From NCBI GenBank assembly GCA_021234155.1, contig JAJEKV010000025.1, positions 1,381,995-1,445,994 of the forward strand: 64,000 nt of DNA, written 5' to 3'. The notes below the pieces were generated by a model. The model worked only from the letters and a program-made list of their open reading frames with translations. It was not told where the DNA came from and ran no database searches. Position numbers and translations under genes: made by a program. Source of the stretch: Isoetes taiwanensis (Eukaryota > Streptophyta > Lycopodiopsida > Isoetales > Isoetaceae). This document shows, one piece after another, positions 49,670 to 62,800 of this stretch (positions within the stretch are counted from its first letter, which is position 1; the number at the start of each line of letters is the position of its first letter).

Positions 49670-51334
49670 ATTCTAATGCTAACCCTTTGACCTAGACCTT
49701 CTCCGAAAATTCCGAAAATTGGGCGTGTCTTTGGAGATGAATTAGGGATCCGTAAAAAAAAAATTTATTTTTTAGTGCAATGCATTAATTCTGAATTATG
49801 AGTGTGTTGCCCTTGCCCAAAGCGCCCCCTGAGCTAATTGCCACATCGGGAGGAGGACAGGTCCAAACTCCCGTTAAAAGTCGGTTCCCCTTGCTATCGC
49901 GTTCTCGTAGCGGCTTCACCGGCCACTTTCCAAACCCCAGCAGACCGGGACTCGGCCCCAAAAGCGTAAAACACTTCTAGCACAGCAACCCCACAAGGTT
50001 TCGTTTGGGAGGCCCTCTCCTTGTCGGGTCGGTAGGGACCTTGCGACATGTCTTGAAGTGGAGTTGGGGTGTGACCCTAAAAAATCCCTCCCGTTGCTTG
50101 CCCCAAATTTCCCTCTCCCCCAGGCCTGGGAAGGGCGGGGCAACCTCCTCTCAGGAACCACGATTTGGCTCTGCCCGATGGACTCAGGCGTTGGCATTGC
50201 CACGAAGGGACCAGTTAGTGGCGAAGACCGGGACTCGGCCCCCCAGCGTAAACCCTTCTAGAGCACTGGCAACCCACAAGGTTTCGTTTGGAGGCCCTCT
50301 CCTTATCGGTCGGCCGGGGACTTTCGCCATGTCTTGAAGTGGAGTTGGGGTGTTGGCCTTCTTGAACACTAAAATCCTCCGGTGCGCACGATTTCCTCTC
50401 CCAAGGCCACGGGGAAGGGCGGGCAACCTCCCCTCACCGGAACCGCGATTTGGCTCTGCCAATGGACTCGATGACATTGCCACAGGGACCAAGTTAAAGT
50501 GGCGAAGACCCGGGGACTCGGCCCCAAAGCGTAAACCCTTCTAGAGCACAGCAGCCCCGGGGTTTTACGTTTGGAGCTCTCTCCTTGGCCGGCTTAGGCG
50601 GGACCTTGCCGGATGTCTTGAAGTGGAGTTGGGGTGTTGGCCTTGAGGCGGGACCCTAAAATCCCCTCGGGCTGCTTGCCCCCAAATTTCCTCTCCCAAG
50701 GCCCTAGGGGCCGGGCCCAGGCGACCTCCCCTCTCGGAATCGCGATTTGGCTCTGCCAATGGATTGAAGCGTCGACAATGCCACAGGGACCAAGTTAAGA
50801 TGGGGACCACCCGACCTCAAGAAGCGCCAAAGTAGCTCACTTCCATCACACTTTCGTGGTCGACCTAGGATGTGGATGCCTTTGGCGTGGAGGCGGAGTG
50901 TTTCCTTCTTTAAGCAAAACCGACCTTGTAACTTGCTCCCTAGGGTAATTTACCACCGCCATTCCGGACGATTTGGCGGGGTCGATTTGCCATTCGAGGC
51001 CTCCCGGTGCGGCGACAAAACAACTGCGGTTTCTACAAAATAGGCCTCGGGGGCGCCCTTGGTTTGACAAGTTCTCGGACCCGTCCCGGAATCTTTTGGG
51101 CCTTCGAAGGGGCCCTGAGCGGAGGATCAGCGGTCCGGATGGGGGCAGGGCTCCGGGAGGGTGGTCGATAGCGTCTGCGCCCCGGGAAGCTGCGCGGAAG
51201 GCTGCCTGGGGAACTTTTGGATCCGCCTCTTGGGGTCAGGACTCTCCCCTCTTGTGAGGATCCACGCAAGGTCACGGCCTCGTTTGACTTGGGGAAGGGT
51301 GCGGCTAGGTTTGCCTGCAGCGGGCTGCCACTGC
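49670..51334 (+). repeat. Satellite edge unit with internal triplication
   Basis: A module running from CTCGGCCCC through CTTCTAG, GGAGGCCCTCTCC, GATTTGGCTCTG and CAATGGA to GAAGACC occurs three times (starts near 49943, 50226, 50507; end near 50805; lengths 283, 281 and 298 bp). Normal units have it once. The joints fuse the module's GAAGACC end to its GACTCGGCCCC start, consistent with exchange at a short GACC match. The front of this unit (49700-49940) is also the most diverged in the array. Confidence 0.85.
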
Positions 51335-51420
51335 CGTTCTATCTTAACCCTTTGACCTAGACCTTCTCCAAAAATTCCGAAAATTGGGCCGTGTCTTTGG
51401 AGATGAATTAGGAATCAGCT

Positions 51421-51480
51421 GGCAAAAATCAAAATTTATTTTCGTACAATGCATTAATTGCGAATTTATGAATGTCTTGC
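51421..51480 (+). repeat. AT-rich core of the satellite unit (example)
   Basis: In each unit a ~50-base AT-rich stretch (AATTTATTTT, GTACAATGCATTAATTGCG, AATTTATGAATG) interrupts the GC-rich body. It includes overlapping self-complementary words ATGCAT, ATTAAT and TTAA. It is among the best conserved parts, repeated near 52600, 53720, 54835, 55955, 57080, 58210, 59355, 60470, 61605, 62722 and 63860. It may be a protein-binding or unwinding site; that is inference. Confidence 0.7.
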
Positions 51481-54400
51481 CAGCGCAAAGCCCCCCCGAC
51501 TTCTACCCACATCGGAGGAGGGGCGGGCCCAAACTCCCGCTCCGTCAGTTCCCCTTGCTCCGTATTCACCGGCGGCTTCTCGGCCAGGTCCCAAGTGCAC
51601 CGCGGACCAAGTCTGACCCCTAAAAGCGCCAAACCCTTCTAGAACACGGCAGCCCACCGGGGTTTTACGTTTTGGGCGGCCCTCTCCTTTGTCGGTCGTA
51701 GGGACCTTCGCATGCCGTGACTTGGCGTGGAGTTGGGGGTGTTGGCCTTGAGCCCGGACCCTAAAATCCCCACAGGAGGGCTGCTTGCCCCGAATTTCCT
51801 CTCCCCAAGGCCACGGGGGAGGGGAGCCCGGGCGACCTCCCTCTCAGGAATCGCGATTTGGCTCGCCAATGGACTTCGAAGCGTCGACATTGCCACGGGG
51901 ACCAAGTTCCGTGGCGAAAGACCACCCGACCTCCAAGAAGCGCCAAAGTAGCTCACTTCCATCACACTTTCGTGGTCAATTGGCCCTAGGATGTGGATCG
52001 CGGGATCTTGTCGTGGAGGCGTGAGTGTTTCCTTCTTTACATAAAACCGACCTTGTAACTTGCTCCCTAGGGTAATTTACCGCCATTCCGGACGATTTGG
52101 CGGGGTCGATTTGCCATTCGGAAACTCCCGGTGCCGAGCGACAAAACACTGCGGTTTCTACAAAGTGACCTCCGGGCGCCCAGCGGTTTGACAAGTTCTC
52201 GGGGCCGATCTGGAATCTTTTGGGCCTTCAGAAGAGGGGCCTGAGCGGAGGATCCAGCGGTGGGATAGGGGGCAGGGCTCAGGGAGGGTGGTCATTAAGC
52301 GTGCAGCCCCCGGGGGCGCCCGGGGAAGGGCTGCCTCGGGGAACTTTTGGATCCGCCTCTTGGGGTCCGGACTCTCCCCTCTTGTGAGGGGATCCTGCAA
52401 GGTCCTGGCCTCGTTTGACTTGGGGAAGGGTGCCAGCTTCGGTTGCCACACAGCGGGCTGCTGCCCCGAACCGTTCTAATGCTAACCCTTTGACCTAGAC
52501 CTTCTCAGAAAATTTTTGAAAATTAGGGCGTGTCTTTGGAGATGAATTAGGAATCAGTGGCAAAAATCAGAATTTATTTTAGTACAATGCATTAATTGCG
52601 AATTTATGAATGTCTTGCCTGCTTTACAAAAGCCCCCCAGGCTTCTACTTGCCACATCGGGAGGAGGGGCAGACCCAAACTCCCACTCCGTCAGTTCCCC
52701 TTGCTCCGTATTCTCGGCTGCGGCTTCTCGGCCAGTCCCAAGTGCAGCGGACCAAGTCTCGGCCCCCAAAGCATAAACCCTTCTAGAACACGGCAGCCCC
52801 ACGGGGTTTCACGTTTTGGAGGCCCTCTCCTGTCGGTCGGCGGGACCTTGCGGTGACTTGGCGTGGAGTGGGGGTGTTGGCCTTGAGGCCCGGACCCTAA
52901 AATCCCGGTGCTTGCCCGAATTTCCTCTCCCAAGGCCACGGGGGCCGGGCCAGGCGACCTCCCCTCTCGGAATCGCGATTTGGCTCTGCCAATGGACTCG
53001 AACGTCGACATTGCCACGGGGACCAAGTTCAAGTGGCGAGAAGACCACCCGACCTCCAAGAGCGCCAAAGTAGCTCACTTCCATCACACTTTCGTAGTCA
53101 ATTGGCCTAGGATGTGGATGCGGGATCTTTGTCGTGGAGGCGTGAGTGTTTCCTTCTTTTACCAAAACCGACCTTGTAACTTGCTCCCTAGGGTAATTTC
53201 GCCATTCCCAGGACGATTTGGCGGGGTCGATTTGCCATTCGGAGCCTCCCGGTGCCCAGCGACAAAACAACTGCGGTTTCTACAAAGTCGACCCTCGGGG
53301 CGCCCTTGTTTGACAAGTTCTCGGGGCCGATCTGGAATCTTTTGGGCCTTCAGAAGGGGGCCCACGAATGGAGGATCAGCGGTGGGATAGGGGAGGCAGG
53401 GCTCAGGGAGGGTGGTCATTAAGCGTCAGACCCGGGGAGGCGCCCGGGGAAGAGCTGCCTCGGGGAACTTTTTGGATCCCGCCTCTTGGGGTCAGGACTC
53501 TCCCCTCTTGTGAGGGATCCACTGCAAGGTCCTGGCCTCGTTTGACTTGGGGAAGGGTGCCAGCTTCGGTTGCCTTACAGCGGGCTGCCCCGGCCGTTCT
53601 AATGCTAACCCTTTGACCTAGACCTTCTCCAAAATTCCGAAATTGGGCGTGTCTTTGGAGATGAATTAGGAAAAGCAGTGGCAAAAAATCAGAATTTATT
53701 TTCGTACAATGCATTAATTGCGAATTTATGAATGTCTTGCCAGCACCAAAGCCCCCCGACTTCTACTTGCCACATCGGGAGGAGGGCAGGCCCAAACTCC
53801 GCTCCATCAGTTCCCCTTGCTCCGTATTCCGGGCTGCGGCTTCGGCGGCCGGTCCCAAGTGCAGCGGACCAAGTCTCGGCCCCCCAACGCAAACCCTTCT
53901 AGAACACGGCAACCCACGGGGTTTCGTTTTGGAGGCCCTCTCCTTGTCGGTCGGCGGGGACCTTGCGCCGTGACTTGGCGTGGAGTGGGGGTGTTGGCCT
54001 TGAGCCGGGACCCTAAAATCCCGGGCTGCTTGCCGAATTTCCTCTCCCAAGGCCACAGGGGCCGGACCGGGCGACCTCCCCTCTCAGGAATCGCGATTTG
54101 GCTCTGCCAATGGACTCGAGAAACGTCGACATTGCCACGGGGACCAAGTTCAGTGGCCGAAGACCACCCGACCTCAAGAAGCGCCAAAGTAGCTCACTTC
54201 CATCACACTTTCGTGGTCAATTGGCCTAGGATGTGGATCGCGGGATCTTGTCGTGGAGGCGTGAGTGTTTCCTTCTTTTGCAAAACCGACCTTGTAACTT
54301 GCTCCTAGGGTAATTTAAGCCATTCGGACGATTTGGCGGTCGATTTGCCATTCAGGAACCTCCCGGTGCCCGAACGACAAAACAACTGCGGTTTCTACAA

Positions 54401-57400
54401 AGGCGACCTCCTCGGGGCGCCCAGCGGTTTGACAAGTTCTCGGACCCGATCTGGAATCTTTTGGGCCTTCCGAAGAGGGGCCTGAGCGGAGGATCAGCGG
54501 TCGGATAGAGGCAGGGGCTCGGGAGGGTGGTCATTAGCGTCTGCGGCCCCCGAGGCGGCGCCGGGGAAGGGCTGCCTCGGGGAACTTTTGGATCCGCCTC
54601 TTGGGGTCAGGACTCTCCCCTCTTGTGAGGATCCCTGCAAGGTCCCGGCCTCGTTTGACTTGGGGAAGGGTGCCAGCTTCGGTTGCCACCTGCGGGCTGC
54701 CCGAAACCGTTCTAATGCTAACCCTTTGACCTAGACCTTCTCCAAAAATTCGAAAAATTGGGCCATGTCTTTGGAGATGAATTAGGAAAACGGTGGCAAA
54801 AATCAGGAATTTATTTTTAGGTACAATGCATTAATTGCGAATTTATGAATGTCTTGCCACCGCAAAAGCGCCCCCGACTTCTACTTGCCACATCGGAGGA
54901 GGACAGACCCAAACTCCGCTCCATCAGTTCCCCTTGCTCCCGTATTCTCGGCTGCGGCTTCTCGGCCAGGGGTCCCAAGTGCAGCGGACCAAGTCTCGGC
55001 CCCAAAGCGCCAAACCCTTCTAGAACACGGCAGCCCACGGGGTTTTCGTTTTGGAGGCCCTCTCCTTGTCGGTCGGGCGGGACCTTGCGCCCGTGACTTG
55101 GCGTGGAGTGGGGGTGTTGGCCTTGAGCCGCGGACCCTAAAATCCCGGGAATCTGCTTGCCCCCATTTCCTCTCCCCAAGGCCACGGGGGCCGGGCCGAG
55201 GCGACCTCCCTCTCCCAATCGCGATTTGGCTCGCCCAATGGACTCGAAACGTCGACATTGCCACGGGGACCAAGTTCAGTGGCGAAGACCACCCGACCTC
55301 CAAGAAGCGCCAAAGTAGCTCACTTCCATCACACTTTCGTAGTCAATTGGCCTAGGATGTGGATGCGGGGATCTTGTCGTGGAGAGGCGTGTGTTTCTTT
55401 CTTTTGCAAAACCGACCTTGTAACTTGCTCCCTAGGGTAATTTAGCCATTCGGACGATTTGGCGGGGGTCGATTTGCCATTCGGAGCCTCCCGGTGCGAG
55501 CGACAAAAACAACTGCGGTTTCTACAAAGGCCGACCTCGGGGCGCCCAGCGGTTTGACAAGTTCTCGGACCCCGATCTGGAATCTTTTGGGCCTTCGAAG
55601 GGGGCCCCGAGCGGAGGATCAGCGGTCCGGATAGGGGAACAGGGCTCGGGAGGGTGGTCATTAGCGTGCAGCCCCCAGGGGCTGCCGGGAAGGGCTGCCT
55701 CGGGAACTTTTGGATCCCGCCTCTTGGGGTCCGGACTCTCCCCTCTTGTGAGGATCCACAAGGTCCTGGCCTCGTTTGACTTGGGGAAGGGTGCCGGCTT
55801 CGGTTGCCACCTGCGGGCTGCCCGGCCGTTCTAATGCTAACCCTTTGACCTAGACCTTCTCCAAAAATTCGAAAATTGGGCCGTGTCTTTGGAGATGAAT
55901 TAGGAATCCGGGTGGCAAAAAATCAGAATTTATTTTAGGTACAATGCATTAATTGCGGGTTTATGAATGTCTTGCCCTTTGCAAAAAGCCCCCGACTTCT
56001 ACTTGCCACATCGGGAGGAGGACAGACCCAAACTCCGCTCCGTCGGTTCCCTTGCTCCGTATTCTCCGGTGCGGCTTCTCGGCCAGTCCCAAGTGCAGCG
56101 GACCAAGTCTCGGCCCCCAAAAGCAAAACCCTTCTAGAACCCGGCAACCCACGGGGTTTCGTTTTGGAGGCCCTCTCCTTGTCGGTCGGGGGGACCTTTA
56201 GCCGTGACTTGGCGTGGAGTGGGGGTGTTGGCCGCGGAGCACGGACCCTAAAATCCCCGGGCTGCTTGCCACAGAATTTCCTCTCCCCAAGGCCACAGGG
56301 GCGGGCCGGGCGACCTCCCCTCTCCGGAATCGCGATTTGGCTCTGCCAATGGACTCAGAACGTCGAATTTGCCCTGGGGACCAAGTTCCGTGGCCAGAAG
56401 ACCACCCGACCTCCAAGAAGCGCCAAAGTAGCTCACTTCCATCACACTCGTAGTCAATTGGCCTAGGATGTGGATCGCGGGATCTTTGTCGTGGAGGCGT
56501 GAGTGTTTCCTTCTTTTTGCAAAACCGACCTTGTAACTTGCTCCCTAGGGTAATTTCGCCATTCCGGACCGATTTGGCAGGGTCGATTTGCCATTCCGGA
56601 GCCTCCCCGGTGCCCGAACGACAAAACACTGCGGTTTCTACAAGGCCGACCTCAGGACGCCCCGCGGTTTGACAAGTTCTCCCGGACCCGATCACGGAAT
56701 CTTTTGGGCCTTCGAAGAGGGGCCCCTGAGCGGAGGATCCAGCGGTGGGATAGGGGAACCGGGCTCCGGGGGGTGGTCATTAGCGTGCAGCGGCCCGGAG
56801 GCGGCGCCGGGAAGGGCTGCCTCGGGAACTTTTGGATCCCGCCTCTTGGGGTCAGGACTCTCCCCTCTTGTGAGGGATCCCCCGCAAGGTCCTGGCCTCG
56901 TTTGACTTGGGGAAGGGTGCCGGCTCGGTTGCCACAGCGGGCTGCCCGAACCGTTCTAATGCTAACCCTTTGACCTAGACCTTCTCCAAAAATTTCGAAA
57001 ATTGGGCCATGTCTTTGGAGATGAATTAGGAAAACAGCTGGCAAAAAATCAGAATTTATTTTCGTACAATGCATTAATTGCGAATTTATGAATGTCTTGC
57101 CACTGCAAAAGCGCCCCCCGACTTCTACTTGCCACATCGGGAGGAGGACAGACCCAAACTCCGCTCCGTCAGTTCCCCTTGCTCCGTATTCTCGGCTGCA
57201 GCTTCTTCTGGGCCAGTCCCAAGTGCAACGGACCAAGTCTCGGCCCCCAAAACCAAACCCTTCTAGAACCTGGCAACCCACAGGGTTTACGTTTTGGAGG
57301 CCCTCTCCTTGTCAGATTCGGCCGGGACCTTGCGCCGTGACTTGACGTGGAGGGGGGGTGTTGACGCCAGAGCACGGACCCTAAAATCCCCCCGGAAGCT

Positions 57401-58446
57401 GCTTGCCCCGAATTTCCTCTCCCCAAGGCCCTGGGGACGGACGGGCGACCTCCCCTCTCCGGAATCGCGATTTGGCTCTGCCAATGGACTCAGAACGTCG
57501 ACATTGCCCTGGGGACCAAGTTCCGTGGCCAGAAGACCACCCGACCTCCAAGAAGCGCCAAAGTAGCTCACTTCCATCACACTTTCGTGGTCAATTGGCC
57601 TAGGATGTGGATCGCGGGATCTTGTCGTGGAGGGCGTGAGTGTTTCCTTCTTTTGCAAAACCGACCTTGTAACTTGCTCCCTAGGGTAATTTAAGCCATT
57701 CAGGACGATTTGGCGGTCGATTTGCCATTCAGGAGCCTCCCGGTGCGAGCGACAAAACAACTGCGGTTTCTACAAAGGCCGACCTCGGGGCGCCCAGCGG
57801 TTTGACAAGTTCTCGGGACCGATCTGGAATCTTTTGGGCCTTCCCCGAAGAGGGGCCTGACGAGCGGAGGATCCAGCGGTCGGATAGGGGGAACCGGGCT
57901 CCGGGAGGGTGGTCATTAAGCGTCGCGGCCCGGGGGCCGCCAGAAGGGCTGCCTCGGGAACTTTTGGATCCCGCCTCTTGGGGTCCGGACTCTCCCCTCT
58001 TGTGAGGGATCCACGCAAGGTCCTAGCCTCGTTTGACTTGGGGAAGGGTGCCAGCTTCGGTTGCCACAGCGGGGGCTGCCCCGGCCGTTCTAATGCTAAC
58101 CCTTTGACCTAGACCTTCTCAGAAAATTCAAAATTGGGCTGTGTCTTTGGAGATGAATTAGGAAAACAGTGGCAAAAAAATCAGAATTTATTTTAGTACA
58201 ATGCATTAATTGCGAATTTATGAATGTCTTGCCACTGCAAAAGCCCCCCGACTTCTACTTGCCACATCGGGAGGAGGACAGGCCCAAACTCCGCTCCGTC
58301 AGTTCCCCTTGCTCCGTATTCTCGGCTGGGCTTCTCGGCCGGTCCCAAGTGCAGCGGACCAAGTCTCGGCCCCAAAGCGCAAACCCTTCTAGAACACAGG
58401 CAACCCACGGGGGTTTCGTTTTGGAGGCCCTCTCCTTGTCGGTCGG

Positions 58447-58473
58447 ACCTTTTATTAATTTATGACCTGCTAG
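58447..58473 (+). repeat. AT-rich insertion in one satellite unit
   Basis: Between the GGTCGG/GGACC and GTGACTTGGCGTGG words, this unit has TTTTATTAATTTATGACC followed by TGCTAG, where other units have only a short CTTGCG(CC). Roughly 20 extra bases of unlike composition. Confidence 0.75.
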
Positions 58474-59872
58474 CGTGACTTGGCGTGGAGTGGGGGTGTT
58501 GGCGCCGAGCGCGGACCCTAAAATCCCCGAAGGCGCTTGCCCCGAATTTCCTCTCCCCAAGGCCCTGGGGACGGACGGGCGACCTCCCCTCTCCGGAATC
58601 GCGATTTGGCTCTGCCAATGGACTCAGAACGTCGACATTGCCCTGGGGACCAAGTTCCGTGGCCAGAAGACCACCCGACCTCCAAGAAGCGCCAAAGTAG
58701 CTCACTTCCATCACACTCGTAGTCAATTGGCCTAGGATGTGGATGCGGGATACTTTGTCGTGGAGCGTGAGTGTTTCCTTCTTTTGCAAAAAAACCGACC
58801 TTGTAACTTGCTCCCTAGGGTAATTTTGCCATTCCGGACGATTTGGCGGGGTCGATTTGCCATTCGGAACCTCCCGGTGCCCGAGCGACAAAACAACTGC
58901 CCGGTTTCTACAAGGTGACCTCGGGGCCCCCCGCGGTTTGACAAGTTCTCCCGGACCGATCTGGAATCTTTTGGGGCCTTCCTAAGAGGGGGCCCTGAAT
59001 GGGAGGATCCAGCGGTTGGGATAGGGGAACCGGGCTCGGGAGGGTGGTCATTAAGCGTCTGCGGCCCCCGGGGGCCGCCAGAAGGGGCTGCCTCGGGAAC
59101 TTTTTGGATCCCGCCTCTTGGGGTCCGGACTCTCCCCTCTTGTGAGGGATCCCTGCAAGGTCCTGGCCTCGTTTGACTTGGGGAAGGGTGCCAGCTCGGT
59201 TGCCCTGCAACGGGCTGCCCCGACCGTTCTAATGCTAACCCTTTGACCTAGACCTTCTCCAAAAAATTCCGAAAAATTGGGCCGTGTGTCTTTGGAGATG
59301 AATTAGGAATCCAGTGGCAAAAATCAGAATTTATTTTACCGTACAATGCATTAATTGCGAATTTATGAATGTCTTGCCAGCGCAAAAGCCCCCCGACTTC
59401 TACTTGCCACATCGGGAGGAGGACAGACCCAAACTCCGCTCCGTCAGTTCCCCTTGCTCCGTATTCTCGGCTGCAGCTTCTCGGCCAGGTCCCAAGTGCA
59501 ACGGACCAAGTCTCGGCCCCCAAAACGCAAACCCTTCTAGAACCTGGCAACCCACAGGGTTTACGTTTTGGAGGCCCTCTCCTTGTCAGATTCGGCCGGG
59601 ACCTTGCGCCGTGACTTGACGTGGAGTGGGGGTGTTGATGCCAGAGCACGGACCCTAAAATCCCCCCGGAAGCTGCTTGCCCCGAATTTCCTCTCCCCAA
59701 GGCCCTGGGGACGGACGGGCGACCTCCCCTCTCCGGAATCGCGATTTGGCTCTGCCAATGGACTCAGAACGTCGACATTGCCCTGGGGACCAAGTTCCGT
59801 GGCCAGAAGACCACCCGACCTCCAAGAAGCGCCAAAGTAGCTCACTTCCATCACACTCGTAGTCAATTGGCC

Positions 59873-59884
59873 TAGGATTGTCGT
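59873..59884 (+). repeat. ~18-bp deletion in one satellite unit
   Basis: GGCCTAGGA joins directly to TTGTCGTGG here. All other units have a GTGGAT...GGGATC stretch in between. Confidence 0.75.
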
Positions 59885-62800
59885 GGAGGGCGTGAGTGTT
59901 TCCTTCTTTTGCAAAACCGACCTTGTAACTTGCTCCCTAGGGTAATTTCGCCATTCCGGACGATTTGGCAGGGTCGATTTGCCATTCCGGAGCCTCCCCG
60001 GTGCCCGAACGACAAAACACTGCAGTTTCTACAAGGCCGACCTCAGGACGCCCCGCGGTTTGACAAGTTCTCCCGGACCGATCTGGAATCTTTTGGGCCT
60101 TCCCGAAGAGGGGCCCCTGAACGGAGGATCCAACGGTCGGATAGGGGAACCGGGCTCCGGGAGGGTGGTCATTAGCGTGCAGCCCCCCAGGAGCGCGCCG
60201 GGGAAGGGCTGCCTCGGGAACTTTTGGATCCGCCTCTTGGGGTCCCACTCTCCCCTCTTGTGAGGGATCCACCCGCAAGGTCCCCGGCCTCGTTTGACTT
60301 GGGGAAGGGTGCCACTCGGTTGCCACCTGCCGGGCTGCCCCACCGTTCTAATGCTAACCCTTTGACCTAGACCTTCTCCAAAAATTCAAAAATTGGGCGT
60401 GTCTTTGGAGATGAATTAGGAAAACATTTGGCAAAAAATCAATTTATTTTAGGTACAATGCATTAATTGCGAATTTATGAATGTCTTGCCACTGCAAAAG
60501 CCCCCGACTTCTACTTGCCACATCGGGGAAAGGACAGACCCAAACTCCGCTCCGTCAGTTCCCCTTGCTCCGTATTCTCCAGCTGCAGCTTCTCGGCCAG
60601 GTCCCAAGTGCAACGGACCAAGTCTCGGCCCCCAAAACGCAAACCCTTCTAGAACCTGGCAACCCACAGGGTTTACGTTTTGGAGGCCCTCTCCTTGTCG
60701 GTCGGTAGGGACCTTGCTTGCGCCGTGACTTGACGTGGAGTGGGGTGTTGGCCTTGAGCACGGACCTAAAATCCCCCTAAACCTGCTTGCCCCGATTTCC
60801 TCTCCCCAAGGCCACAGGGGCCGGACGGGCGACCTCCCCTCTCCGGAATCGCGATTTGGCTCTGCCAATGGACTCGAGAACGTCGACATTGCCACAGGGA
60901 CCAAGTTAAGGTGGCGGAAGACCACCCGACCTCCAAGAAGCGCAAAGTAGCTCACTTCCATCACACTCGTGGTCAATTGGCCTAGGATGTGGATCGCGGG
61001 ATCTTTGTCGTGGAGGGCGTAAGTGTTTCCTTCTTTTCGCCAAAACCGACCTTGTAACTTGCTCCCTAGGGTAATTTAAGCCATTCTGGACGATTTGGCA
61101 GGGTCGATTTGCCATTCCGGAGCCTCCCCGGTGCCCGAACGACAAAACAACTGCGGTTTCTACAAGGCCGACCTCAGGACGCCCCGCGGTTTGACAAGTT
61201 CTCCCGGACCGATCTGGAATCTTTTGGGCCTTCCCGAAGAGGGGCCCTGAGCGGAGGATCAGCGGTCGGATATAGGGGCACCGGGCTCGGGAGGGTGGTC
61301 ATTAAGCGTCACGGCCCGGGAGCCCGCCGAGGGAAGGGCTGCCTCGGGAACTTTTTGGATCCCGCCTCTTGGGGTCCCACTCTCCCCTCTTGTGAGGGAT
61401 CCCCGCAAGGTCCCGGCCTCGTTTGACTTGGGGAAGGGTGCCAGCTTTCGGTTGCCACCTGGCGGGCTGCCCCGACCGTTCTAATGCTAACCCTTTGACC
61501 TAGACCTTCTCCGAAAATTTCGAAAATTGGGCCGTGTGCTGGAGATGAATTAGGAATCCAGCTGGCAAATAATCAGAATTTATTTTCGTACAATGCATTA
61601 ATTGCGAATTTATGAATGTCTTGCCCTTTGCAAAAAGCCCCCCGACTTCTACTTGCCACATCGGGAGGAGGACAGACCCAAACTCCGCTCCGTCAGTTCC
61701 CCTTGCTCCGTATTCTCGGCTGCGGCTTCTCGGCCAGTCCCAAGTGCAGCGGACCAAGTCTCGGCCCCAAACGCAAACCCTTCTAGAACACGCAACCCAC
61801 GGGGGTTTACGTTTTGGAGGCCCTCTCCTTGTCGGTTCGGCGGGACCTTGCTTGCGTGACTTGATGTGGAGTGGGGGTGTTGGCCTTGAGCACGGACCCT
61901 AAAATCCCCCCCCGCCTTTGCCCGAATTTCCTCTCCCCAAGGCCTTGGGGGACGGGATGGCGACCTCCCTCTCTTGAATCGCGATTTGGCTCGCCAATGG
62001 ACTCGGAACGTCGACATTGCCACGGGGACCAAGTTCCCCGTGGCCAGAAGACCACCCGACCTCCAAGAAGCCAAAGTAGCTCACTTCCATCACACTCGTG
62101 GTCAATTGGCCTAGGATGTGGATCGCGGGATCTTGTCGTGGAGGCGTGAGTGTTTCCTTCTTTCATAAAACCGACCTTGTAACTTGCTCCCCTAGGGTAA
62201 TTTTGCCATTCCTGACGATTTGGCGGGGTCGATTTGCCATTCCGACCTCCCGGTGCCCGACGACAAAACAACTGCGGTGTCTACAAGTCCGACCTCGGGG
62301 CGCCCCGCGGTTTGACAAGTTCTCCCGGACCCGATCTGGAATCTTTTGGGCCTTCCCAAGAGGGGCCCCCCGAGCGGAGGATCCAACGGTCGGATAGGGG
62401 AACCGGGCTCGGGAGGGTGGTCATTAGCGTCACAGCCCGGGGGCGCCGCAGAAGGGTCTGCCTCGGGAACTTTTTTGGATCCCGCCTCTTGGGGTCCGGA
62501 CTCTCCCCTCTTGTGAGGGATCCCTGCAAGGTCCTGGCCTCGTTTGACTTGGGGAAGGGTGCCAGCTCAGTTGCCTTGCAACGGGCTGCCCCGACCGTTC
62601 TAATGCTAACCCTTTGATCTAGACCTTCTCCAAAAATTCCGAAAATTGGGCCGTGTGCTGGAGATGAATTAGGAATCCAGCTGGCAAAAAATCAGAATTT
62701 ATTTTCGTACAATGCATTAATTGCGAATTTATGAATGTCTTGCCACTGCAAAAGCGCCCCCCGACTTCTACTTGCCACATCGGGAGGAGGACAGACCCAA

